Shown: positions 8,562 to 17,231 of the stretch, piece by piece | Position numbering within the stretch: the stretch's first letter is position 1 | How the letters are laid out: each line of letters begins with the position of its first letter | Assembly: GCA_018066075.1 (NCBI GenBank) | Contig: JAGHSB010000124.1 | Span: forward strand, 1-35,283 | From: Candidatus Treponema scatequi | GTDB taxonomy: Bacteria; Spirochaetota; Spirochaetia; Treponematales; Treponemataceae | Direction of reading: 5' to 3' | Length of the DNA stretch: 35,283 nucleotides | Translations under genes and position numbers: made by a program | The notes under the pieces: model-generated | Told to the model about the DNA's origin: nothing | The model's input: the letters and a program-made list of their open reading frames with translations, nothing else | The model's database searches: none

Positions 8562-9992
8562 ATGGAAAAACTTGATGCACGAACAAAGTGGTGCTATACA
8601 ATCGGTGCCACAGGCCGCGATGCAGCATATGCACTTATCAGCATGTTCTTAATGAACTACATTCAGTACACAATGAAGTTGACTGCACCTCAGTTTGCAG
8701 CGATTTCTGCAATCATGATTGTATGTCTCATCTGGGATGCTATCAATGACCCTATGATGGGAATCATCATTGAAAACTGTCACTTTAAGTCAGGTAAATA
8801 CAAGCCTTGGATTTTTACGGGTGCAATATTAAATGCTGTTGTAATTTTCCTTTTGTTTACAGTTCGTCCAAGCGGATGGGGATTTGTAGCATTTTTTGGT
8901 TTGAGCTATCTTTTGTGGGGAATGACTTATACCATGAATGATATTGCTTACTGGGGAATGTTGCCAAGTCTTTCTTCTGATCCAAAAGAAAGAAATACTC
9001 TCGTAACGATGATGAGTATTTTTATCAGTGTAGGTCAGTTTGCAGTTGCAGGTGTTGTTCCTGTTATCGTTGCAGGAAATGCAGTTAACAACTATCGCCT
9101 TATTGCACTTTGTGTCGGCCTTGGATTGATTGCATTTCAGCTTCTTACTACATTCGGTGTACGCGAAAGACATCACGCTGCAGAAGATAATGTTGATAAA
9201 CTTTCACTCAAACAGATGTTCCAGATTTTTGCAAGAAACGACCAGCTCGTTGCTGCAGGAATTGCCGCTGTATTGTTCTACATCGGGCAGAATCAGATTT
9301 TCCTTTTCGGTATGAACTTCTTCTATTTTGAGTTCGGTTATTCTGCTGCAGGTAATCTTGTATTTTTGTTTACTGTTGTTTATGGTGTTGCAACTTTGCT
9401 TGCTCAGTTTGCATTCCCATTTATTTCAAAACTTGCAAAGAGACAGAAGATTGTAAAAGTTCTCTCAATCGTTTTGTTAGCTGCATATTTGCTTTTCCTT
9501 TCTGTTGGATATGTTCTTCCAAAAGAACCTGCAATCATCTTTACTCTCGGTGGAATCATCTTCTTCTGCCAGGGACTCTTCGGACTTGTAATGATTGTTA
9601 TGATCAACAACACTGTTGAATACGATGAATACAAATATCACGAAAGACATGACAGTGTAATTTCTACAGTAAGAAGTTTTGCCGTAAAACTTGCAAGCGC
9701 AATGAACCAGGGAATCATCAACCTCGTTTTGATTTTCAGCGGACTTTTCGCAATCAGCCAGAAAGTATCTGCCCTTGAATCAGAAAAAGAAATCGGAACA
9801 ATGACAGCAGCTCAGGTTCTTGAACAGGCTGACTCATTCCTTCAGTCAACAACTCCATCTCAGCTTTTAAGTTTGAGACTCGGAATCGTACTTGTTCCAA
9901 TCATCGGAATTACGATTGCTGCAATTATCTTAAACACAAAGTATAAGATCACAGAAGAAATGTATGACGAAATGAGACAGAAGTTAAACTAA
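8562..9992 (+). CDS. MFS transporter of the glycoside-pentoside-hexuronide (GPH):cation symporter type
   Basis: 476 aa; AINDPMMGIIIENCHFKSGKYKPWIFTGA and YTMNDIAYWGMLPSLSSDPKERNTLVT are GPH-like. Confidence 0.9.
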   Translation: MEKLDARTKWCYTIGATGRDAAYALISMFLMNYIQYTMKLTAPQFAAISAIMIVCLIWDAINDPMMGIIIENCHFKSGKYKPWIFTGAILNAVVIFLLFTVRPSGWGFVAFFGLSYLLWGMTYTMNDIAYWGMLPSLSSDPKERNTLVTMMSIFISVGQFAVAGVVPVIVAGNAVNNYRLIALCVGLGLIAFQLLTTFGVRERHHAAEDNVDKLSLKQMFQIFARNDQLVAAGIAAVLFYIGQNQIFLFGMNFFYFEFGYSAAGNLVFLFTVVYGVATLLAQFAFPFISKLAKRQKIVKVLSIVLLAAYLLFLSVGYVLPKEPAIIFTLGGIIFFCQGLFGLVMIVMINNTVEYDEYKYHERHDSVISTVRSFAVKLASAMNQGIINLVLIFSGLFAISQKVSALESEKEIGTMTAAQVLEQADSFLQSTTPSQLLSLRLGIVLVPIIGITIAAIILNTKYKITEEMYDEMRQKLN

Positions 9993-10003
9993 CTGATATC
10001 GAA

Positions 10004-10070
10004 TAAAAAAAGGTCCGGAAGTTGTGAAGTGTACAGATGAAATGCACACCATTGCTTCCGGACTTTTTTA
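10004..10070. terminator. Bidirectional terminator with a long hairpin between convergent transporter genes
   Basis: AAAAAAAGGTCCGGAAG...GTGT...CACAC...CTTCCGGACTTTTTT; perfect 9-bp outer stem plus inner pairing. Confidence 0.85.
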
Positions 10071-10091
10071 TTTTAAATAAATTGAATTATT

Positions 10092-11450
10092 CTATCTCGT
10101 CAAATCTTTAACCCATTTATATTTTTTGAAATGGAAAATTACCCATGGAATTTTTCCGACTTCATCAAGACAGGTGCATGCATATACCAAAAAAATCGGC
10201 CAATGGAAGAAGTAAGTACCAAGTGCTGCAAGCGGAATTGCAATTCCCCACATCGTGATTGCAAGAGAATACATATCAAACATTGTGTCTCCACCTGCTG
10301 CAAATACACCGTTGATTACAATCGTGTTGAAATATCTTCCGAACATGTAAACGCTCATAACGAGCATCATCTGAATTAAATATTTATCTGCTGTTTCAGA
10401 AAGTTTTCCAAAGTGAATTGAGAATGGTGTGATGATGAAGCATAATGCGACAACTAAAAGTCCTGAGATTGATGCAAGAACGAGCATTCTGTTTCCGTAA
10501 ATCTTTCCTTTCTCGAGGTCGCCTTTTCCAAGTTCGTTTCCTACGATGATTCCGGCTGCTGTACAAAGACCGTTACAAACACAGCAGAGAAGGTCGCGCA
10601 ATACGGCTGTAATGGAATTTGCTGCTGCTGCATCTGTTCCGAGGTGGCCCATGAAAGAAGTGTAGGCAGAAAATCCTATTCCCCAGAAAAGAGCTGCTCC
10701 TACGAGCGGAAAGAGAGTCTTTATAAAGTCGAGTTCCAAAAGTTTATGGAAAGAAAAAAGAAACCTGATCTTTGGATGCACGTAATTTTTCTTGTAAGAA
10801 ATGATTATACACCATGTAAACTCAATGACTCGTGAGATTACTGTAGCAAGGGCTGCTCCTTTTACATTCATCTGCGGGAGTCCGAAAAATCCGAAAATGA
10901 AAACTGCATTCAATATGATGTTGATTACAACTGTGCAAGAACTGATGAAGGCTGTTCGTTCAGGGTGATCAGAGATTTTCATTATGCAGAGATAGCTCTG
11001 AGAGATTCCTGATAAGAGATAAGAAAAGCCTGCAATTCTGAGATATTCAATTCCGTATGGGATGAGATCTTCTGAGTTTGTATAGATGCGCATCAGTAAG
11101 CGCGGGCAGAATTCACACGCGAGGAAAAAGAGAAGAGAAACTGCTGCTGACCATTTTAATCCGATACAGAAAATCTTGTTAACTGAATCTTTGTCGCCTT
11201 TGCCCCAGTATTGTGCTCCGAGAATCGATTCAACAGAAATGATTGAAAAGATAATCATGTTCTGAATAAACTGAACCTGTGTTGCAATTGAAACGGCAGA
11301 CATTGAGTTTTGATGAATCTGTCCGAGCATGACGGCATCTGCTGCTGCAACTGCTGCGAGCATAAAGTTCTGGAATGTGATTGGCAGAGTGATGTGAAAA
11401 AGTTTTGACAGAAAGTCTTTGTCTTTTCGCATCGACATTGTGTTAATCAT
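10092..11450 (-). CDS. MATE family efflux transporter
   Basis: 452 aa, 12-TM pattern, TLPITFQNFMLAAVAAADAVMLGQ. Confidence 0.9.
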   Translation of the reverse strand: MINTMSMRKDKDFLSKLFHITLPITFQNFMLAAVAAADAVMLGQIHQNSMSAVSIATQVQFIQNMIIFSIISVESILGAQYWGKGDKDSVNKIFCIGLKWSAAVSLLFFLACEFCPRLLMRIYTNSEDLIPYGIEYLRIAGFSYLLSGISQSYLCIMKISDHPERTAFISSCTVVINIILNAVFIFGFFGLPQMNVKGAALATVISRVIEFTWCIIISYKKNYVHPKIRFLFSFHKLLELDFIKTLFPLVGAALFWGIGFSAYTSFMGHLGTDAAAANSITAVLRDLLCCVCNGLCTAAGIIVGNELGKGDLEKGKIYGNRMLVLASISGLLVVALCFIITPFSIHFGKLSETADKYLIQMMLVMSVYMFGRYFNTIVINGVFAAGGDTMFDMYSLAITMWGIAIPLAALGTYFFHWPIFLVYACTCLDEVGKIPWVIFHFKKYKWVKDLTR

Positions 11451-11492
11451 AATGACTCCGGTAAAAAGTTATAGTTATATTATCTGTGATTA

Positions 11493-12860
11493 TCAGTTAT
11501 TTGCAAATTGCTTTCTGATGTTTTTCTTTACTACAAGATATCGCCAGTATGCGGTAATTCCTGCAAGTGACCATACGACACCTACAGACCACCAGATTCC
11601 CCATACGCCGATTGCTGGAATTGCAGTAAGGATGAATGGAACTGTAAAGCGACCGATTACTTCGACAATTCCATTTAACATAGAAAAGAATGCATCTCCG
11701 ACACCATTTAGTATACCACGAACTGTGTAGATTGTACCTAAGAAAAGGTAGAACAAACTTGTAATTCGAAGTGCGTGAGCTCCCATGATTACGACATCAA
11801 CTTCTTCTTTTTTGACAAACCAGCCTGTGATAGCTTCACCAAAAATCTGAATTATCGGGAACATTATCAGAGTAAAGATTGCCATGATGAGCATTCCTTT
11901 TCTGTAGCCTGAAATTACGCGGTCAATTTTTTTTGCGCCGTAGTTCTGACCGCAGAATGTTGCAAGTGCTGCATTGAGAGTCTGGTACGGCATGTGAATG
12001 ATCTGTTCGATTTTACTTGTCGTTGTAAAAGCTGCAGTTGCAAGAGCACCGTATCCATTTACGACAAACTGAAGTCCCATGCATGAGATTGCGATTAACG
12101 AAAACTGAAATGAAAGCGGAAATCCGATTTTAAGTGTCTGTCTTATGATTTCTGGATTTCGCTTGAGATGCTGTTTTTCAAGTTTGAAATATGGATTGAT
12201 TCTGAATGCTAAAAAGAGTGAAAGGGCAGCGGAAAGAAACTGAGAAATTACAGTTGCAAAACCTGCTCCGAATACACCCATGTGAAAATATTTAATGAAG
12301 ATTATATCAAGAAAAATGTTGAGTACACATGTGAATATCAGACAATAAAGTGGAGTCTTTGCATCTCCAAGTGCCCTGAGCATTGATGAAGCATAGTTAT
12401 AAATTGAAACAAATAAAAGTCCGAGGCAGAGAGTTTCAAGATATTTTTTTGCATCGATGAAACTTTCTGGAGGAGTCTGAAGTAAAGTTAAGATTGGTCC
12501 TGCAAGAAAAAATGAAACAAGTCCTATGATGAGAGGAAAAATTATCATGATGTATCCTGTGTTTGCGATACAAGTCTTTACTTTTGATTCGTTTCCTTCT
12601 CCAAAGAATTGTGACGTAACGATTCCACCGCCTGTTGCAATGCCGTTGCACAATGCGAAAAAGAAAAATGAAACTGAGTTTGTTGCACCGATTGCAGCGA
12701 TTGCGTTTTTACCAATCAGCTGGCCAACGATAATGATGTCAGCAAGATTATAAATCTGCTGAAAGATATTTCCGATGAGCATCGGTACTGAAAAGATTAA
12801 CAAAAGTTTGACAGCGCTTCCCTCTGTCATATCCATTGTAGTTTGTTTCATATAATTCAA
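11493..12860 (-). CDS. MATE family efflux transporter (second, tandem)
   Basis: 455 aa, FSVPMLIGNIFQQIYNLADIIIVGQLIGKNAIAAIGATNSV. Confidence 0.92.
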   Translation of the reverse strand: MNYMKQTTMDMTEGSAVKLLLIFSVPMLIGNIFQQIYNLADIIIVGQLIGKNAIAAIGATNSVSFFFFALCNGIATGGGIVTSQFFGEGNESKVKTCIANTGYIMIIFPLIIGLVSFFLAGPILTLLQTPPESFIDAKKYLETLCLGLLFVSIYNYASSMLRALGDAKTPLYCLIFTCVLNIFLDIIFIKYFHMGVFGAGFATVISQFLSAALSLFLAFRINPYFKLEKQHLKRNPEIIRQTLKIGFPLSFQFSLIAISCMGLQFVVNGYGALATAAFTTTSKIEQIIHMPYQTLNAALATFCGQNYGAKKIDRVISGYRKGMLIMAIFTLIMFPIIQIFGEAITGWFVKKEEVDVVIMGAHALRITSLFYLFLGTIYTVRGILNGVGDAFFSMLNGIVEVIGRFTVPFILTAIPAIGVWGIWWSVGVVWSLAGITAYWRYLVVKKNIRKQFANN

Positions 12861-12983
12861 ATATAGCAGAAGAGTATGAATAGATAAACGGTTAAAATTG
12901 ATAATTATAGGTTAATTTTGACTTTCTATTGTGAGTATTTTGTATAAACTGCCGGCGGTTAATATTATGAAAATTGCGCTTCT

Positions 12984-13634
12984 TTACATGAGGTTTAATA
13001 GTTCTGCCGGATTCTTGATTATGAAATCAGCGCCTGCTTCTTTGAACTCGGACTCGCTTCCGAAGCCCCAGAGGACACCGCATGTCTTGAGATTTGCTTT
13101 GTGGCCGCCGATGATGTCATAGTTTCTGTCGCCGACCATGAGTGTTGTCTGAGTGGAATTTTCAAGCCCGTTTTCTTTTATGAGATAATTGATTACATCG
13201 ATTTTATTTATTCTGTCTTTTTCTTCCATGTCGGCACCTGCAATAAAGTCAAAGAGGTAAGAAAGATTTTTCTTTTCTGCAATCTGTCTTGTGTAAAGTT
13301 CAGGCTTGCTTGTTGCGACATAAGTTTTGATTCCGTTTGAGCGGAGGGCTTCGATTGTTTTTATTATTCCGTCGTATGGAGTGCATTCGAACATTCCTTT
13401 TGTGGAATAATAGTCGCGGTAAACTTTTATTGCGTTTCTGATTTCTGATTGCGGTAATTTGAAAAATGTCGTAAAGCTTTCTTCGAGTGAAGGCCCGATC
13501 ATTTTAAGAAAAGTGTCTTTTTGGTATGGAAGGGAATAGTGATCACAGACATGCTGCATCGAAGCGCAGATTCCGGGAGCGGTGTCGCAGATAGTTCCAT
13601 CAAAATCAAAAAAAATATGTGTAAAAGATTTCAT
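12984..13634 (-). CDS. HAD-family hydrolase (phosphoglycolate phosphatase-like)
   Basis: 216 aa; FFDFDGTICDT, VATSKPE and MVGDRNYDIIGGHKANLKTCGVLWGFG. Confidence 0.92.
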   Translation of the reverse strand: MKSFTHIFFDFDGTICDTAPGICASMQHVCDHYSLPYQKDTFLKMIGPSLEESFTTFFKLPQSEIRNAIKVYRDYYSTKGMFECTPYDGIIKTIEALRSNGIKTYVATSKPELYTRQIAEKKNLSYLFDFIAGADMEEKDRINKIDVINYLIKENGLENSTQTTLMVGDRNYDIIGGHKANLKTCGVLWGFGSESEFKEAGADFIIKNPAELLNLM

Positions 13635-13707
13635 TTAAGGTCCCCGGATTTTGAATTGACAATCAGTAAAAAACTGATCTCAATTTCTTACTGAGATTTT
13701 TTCGAAG

Positions 13708-14301
13708 TTAAACTTCTGTTCTTCCTCTGAAGCTTCTGGCGAGGGTGAGTTTGTCGGCGTATTCAAGGTCACCGCCTACTGGTAAGCCTGATGCGAGACG
13801 GGTTACTTTTACATCTGGAGCGGCTGTCTGAATGATGCGCTGCAGGTAAAGGGCTGTCGTGTCTCCTTCGACTGTAGGATTTGTTGCGATGATAATTTCT
13901 TTTACAGAGCCGTCTTTGATGCGCTGCAAAAGGGAAGCGATGTTGAGCTGGTCTGGACCGATTCCTTCGAGAGGGGCGATTACACCGCCGAGAACATGAA
14001 AGAGGCCTGAGAACTCGTGTGCGCTTTCTATTGTTGAAACGTCCTGAGGCTGTTCTACGACGCAGATGATCGAACGGTCGCGAAGTGAATCTGTGCAGAT
14101 AGGACACGGATCGCTTTCTGTCCATGTTCCACATACTGAACAAGGTTTGATTTTATCCTGAAGTGTTGAAAGCTGAGTTGCAAATTTATTAACGTAAGTT
14201 TTGTCGGCTTTTAAAATAAAGTTTACGAGGCGGCCGGCACTTTTTTTACCGATGCCTGGTAAGCGGGAAAAACTTTCTGTCAATTCATCAATAGCATTCA
14301 T
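13708..14301 (-). CDS. recR: Recombination mediator RecR
   Basis: 197 aa; LPGIGKKSAGRL, zinc finger CSVCGTWTESDPCPIC, Toprim LGGVIAPLEGIGPDQL, TRLASGLPVGGDLEYAD. Confidence 0.97.
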   Translation of the reverse strand: MNAIDELTESFSRLPGIGKKSAGRLVNFILKADKTYVNKFATQLSTLQDKIKPCSVCGTWTESDPCPICTDSLRDRSIICVVEQPQDVSTIESAHEFSGLFHVLGGVIAPLEGIGPDQLNIASLLQRIKDGSVKEIIIATNPTVEGDTTALYLQRIIQTAAPDVKVTRLASGLPVGGDLEYADKLTLARSFRGRTEV

Positions 14302-14332
14302 ACTTTTGACTCTTTATAAAATTAATTTCTTA

Positions 14333-14644
14333 TCAAAGACCCGGGATTCCCATTCCGCCGAGAAGAGGGCCGTATTTTGATTTGATTGTTTCTGCGATTT
14401 TTGCCATTGCGTCGTGATGTGCTGCGATGATTAAATCCTGAAGCATTTTAACGTCACGAGGATCAACGCATACTGGATCAAGCTTAATGTCTATAATTTC
14501 AAATTTTCCGTTTACTGTTACGTTTACGATGTTACCGCCAGAAGAACCAGTTGCTGTAACTTCTTTTAGTTCTTCCTGAATGTTTCCAAACTGGTCTTTA
14601 AGCTGATTAATATTTTTTAACATATCAAATGGGTTCATGATCAT
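14333..14644 (-). CDS. ybaB: YbaB/EbfC family nucleoid-associated protein
   Basis: 103 aa between dnaX and recR; NPFDMLKNINQLKDQFGNIQEELKEVTATGSSGGNIVNVTVNGKFEI; 4-nt overlap with dnaX. Confidence 0.95.
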   Translation of the reverse strand: MIMNPFDMLKNINQLKDQFGNIQEELKEVTATGSSGGNIVNVTVNGKFEIIDIKLDPVCVDPRDVKMLQDLIIAAHHDAMAKIAETIKSKYGPLLGGMGIPGL

Positions 14645-16461
14645 CCTCCAATAATATCGCCTTTAAAAACTTTGCACAAAATATTTACCTGTTCAGGAAT
14701 CTCTCTTGGTGCAGTTTCTTTTTTTTCTTCAAGAAGATTTACTTTGAAAGTAATTTTCTGTCCGAGTATGTTTGAAATGCATGATGCAATTTCTTTGTTC
14801 TTTGCATCAAGCTGTGACTTTTGAAATGAAGACTGAATTGTTGTTTCAATTGAATCTCCGTTTCTAATCCACTCTGAAGTCTGCATGAGTCCTGCGCTGA
14901 TGAATGCATCATCAAGTGATATTGTCGCAATTACTTTTGCTTTTAAATTATCAAGTTCGCTGTTTCCAGATGGTGTAATCTGAACGTTTGCGAAATCTTC
15001 TTTTGCTGTTTCTGTGGCTGCCGCTATTGTTTTAGGCGGCAGGGCACCGCCATTATCAAAAGGGTCTTCTTGTGGTTCCGGAGGAGGTGGTGGATCCTGA
15101 TAGTCCTGACCTCCTGCATTTAATCCTTCAAATGTTGCCATCTTTGGCGATGTCGGATCGTTAAACTGTAGAGCTGCATTCTGTGGTGCAGCTTGTTGTG
15201 CAGCTGACTGCTGTGCAGTTTGTGAAAAATTATTTTGAGTGGAATTTGCGTTTTGCGAAATTCCATTTGCAAAATTATTTACGTTTGAAACACCAGATCC
15301 ATTCGAAGCTCCGGCGCCGTTCATCAAAAGTGCGTGAGCGGCATCGACTGCTTTTTTAACTTCTGCAGGACTTACATATTCTTTTAACCAGCAGAGTTTG
15401 CTGAAGAGAAGTTCAATTTCGTAGCGAGGTGAAAGTGAAAAGCGGATGTCGCGATAGAGATTTAAGAAAAGAGAAAGTGCTCTTTCAATCTGAATCGATG
15501 ACCATTCTGTCAAAACTTTTTTGCTGTAGCGTTCGACTGATTGGCCGAGAAGTGATTCTTTTGTAACTCCGTTTTTGATGAGGAGACAGCTTCTGAGATA
15601 GTCTGCGCTGTTTGTGATGAGCTGGTCGATTGAGATTCCTGACTGCAAGAAGTTGTCGAGTTTGTCTGTTACTGCAACAGGAGATGCGTCGACACAAGCG
15701 TCAAAGATTTCATTTAAGCGTTCTGTTCCGACAAGCCCGAGCTTGTCACGGATTTTTTCATATGTGATGTGACCTTCACTGAATGCTGCAACCTGGTCAA
15801 AGAGAGTATATGCATCGCGCATACTTCCTGTTGATTCGCGTGCAATCCAGTAGAGTGCTTCGTCTTCTGCAGTGATTCCGATTTCGCTGCATGCGAGAGA
15901 AAGCTGTTCTTTGACTTTTTCGATTGGAACAAGTCGAAAATTAAACTGCTGGCAGCGGCTTTTGATTGTAGCTGGAACTTCGTGAAGTTCTGTTGTTGCG
16001 AAAATAAAAATTACATACGGAGGTGGTTCTTCGATTGTCTTGAGAAGTGCATTGAATGCGTTTGTTGTAAGCATATGAACTTCGTCGATGATGTAGATTT
16101 TGTAACGGCAAGAGTTTGGCGGAAACATGACTTCGTCTTTAATCTGACGGATGTCGTTGACACTTGTGTTTGATGCACCGTCGATTTCGATTACGTCGAG
16201 ACTTGAGCCTTTTGTGATTTCCTGACATGTGGAACATTCTCCGCATGGAGTCGCTGTCGGACCGTGCTGACAGTTGAGCGCTTTTGCAAGGATTCTGGCT
16301 GTAGATGTTTTACCGCATCCGCGTGGTCCTGTGAAAAGGTAAGCGTGAGCAATCTGTCCGTTTTCGATTGAATGTTTGAGGGTTGCCGCAACAAATTCCT
16401 GGCCGATGAGGGCGTCAAATGTCTGCGGTCTTCTTCTTGTCGCTGTTACTTCGTATGCCAT
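14641..16461 (-). CDS. dnaX: DNA polymerase III subunit gamma/tau
   Basis: 606 aa; RRPQTFDALIGQEFVAATLKHSI, GPRGCGKTSTARILAKALNC, zinc-binding cysteines, IDEVHMLTTNAFNALLKTIEEPP. Confidence 0.97.
   Translation of the reverse strand: MAYEVTATRRRPQTFDALIGQEFVAATLKHSIENGQIAHAYLFTGPRGCGKTSTARILAKALNCQHGPTATPCGECSTCQEITKGSSLDVIEIDGASNTSVNDIRQIKDEVMFPPNSCRYKIYIIDEVHMLTTNAFNALLKTIEEPPPYVIFIFATTELHEVPATIKSRCQQFNFRLVPIEKVKEQLSLACSEIGITAEDEALYWIARESTGSMRDAYTLFDQVAAFSEGHITYEKIRDKLGLVGTERLNEIFDACVDASPVAVTDKLDNFLQSGISIDQLITNSADYLRSCLLIKNGVTKESLLGQSVERYSKKVLTEWSSIQIERALSLFLNLYRDIRFSLSPRYEIELLFSKLCWLKEYVSPAEVKKAVDAAHALLMNGAGASNGSGVSNVNNFANGISQNANSTQNNFSQTAQQSAAQQAAPQNAALQFNDPTSPKMATFEGLNAGGQDYQDPPPPPEPQEDPFDNGGALPPKTIAAATETAKEDFANVQITPSGNSELDNLKAKVIATISLDDAFISAGLMQTSEWIRNGDSIETTIQSSFQKSQLDAKNKEIASCISNILGQKITFKVNLLEEKKETAPREIPEQVNILCKVFKGDIIGG
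15240..15265. repeat. Perfect inverted repeat inside the dnaX linker
   Basis: TGGAATTT-GCGTTTTGCG-AAATTCCA. Confidence 0.85.
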
Positions 16462-16508
16462 AAAGCCTATTATAGCCGAAAAAGGCCTTATGGTCGAGTG
16501 GAGTTTTA

Positions 16509-17195
16509 TTAGATAATTTTATAGACTGGATTGCCGTAAAAGTCGTTTTCGATTGTCAATGTACCCTTAACGGCGAATGGCTCGTCTTTCTGAACGTCCA
16601 TTTTTGAAGAAAGGTAGCAGTGAACATTGATTTCGCTGTCTTCTTTTTTATTATAAACATAAACAATCTGTGCAAATCCGTTTGATTCAATGTTTTCTGT
16701 ATGGTGAACAAAACCAGAGAGCTGGATTTTTTTGTCTTTTGATTCTGTGAGAAACTTTAAGGCTTCTTCATTATCGCAGGTGTCAAGATCGATAACAGGA
16801 GTCGGAGCTTCTTCGCTCATGTAATTTGTATTGAAATAGAAGAAAAGGGATTCTACTATTATAAGAACTATGCTTACGCCATAACAGAAGAAAATGAAAG
16901 GTTCGTCATCTTCTGCATTGAAATTGCTGGCGATTACAAAACCTACGATTTTCAAAGCAACAGCACCGAGAAAGAAAAGCCAAGAAACTTTTGGAAGAAC
17001 GATTTCTTTTCTGTTGTTGTATCTGTCGCATGCAATATAAATCTGAATTGCAACATCAAGACAGATTGCAAATCCTAAAATAGTTTTACCTAATTCCCAG
17101 AACATGTTTTCACTGTTTATGGCATATACGATTAATGCCATTAAACCATAACTTGCAGCTGCAACTAATCTTGGAAAATATCTTGTGTGTCTCAT
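16509..17195 (-). CDS. Hypothetical membrane protein with a C-terminal OB-fold-like soluble domain
   Basis: 228 aa; N-terminal TM helices, then SGFVHHTENIESNGFAQIVYVYNKKEDSEINVHCYLSSKMDVQKDEPFAVKGTLT. OB-fold assignment is by impression only. Confidence 0.6.
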   Translation of the reverse strand: MRHTRYFPRLVAAASYGLMALIVYAINSENMFWELGKTILGFAICLDVAIQIYIACDRYNNRKEIVLPKVSWLFFLGAVALKIVGFVIASNFNAEDDEPFIFFCYGVSIVLIIVESLFFYFNTNYMSEEAPTPVIDLDTCDNEEALKFLTESKDKKIQLSGFVHHTENIESNGFAQIVYVYNKKEDSEINVHCYLSSKMDVQKDEPFAVKGTLTIENDFYGNPVYKII

Positions 17196-17231
17196 TGTTA
17201 AATTCTCCTAAAACTTTGTACTTTTTTTGGT

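Noticed and set aside
14717-14735. A8 run near the 3' end of dnaX as a programmed frameshift (gamma/tau) site
   Set aside because: It is only ~20 codons from the C-terminus, so it cannot produce a short gamma form; no supporting stem-loop context was evident.
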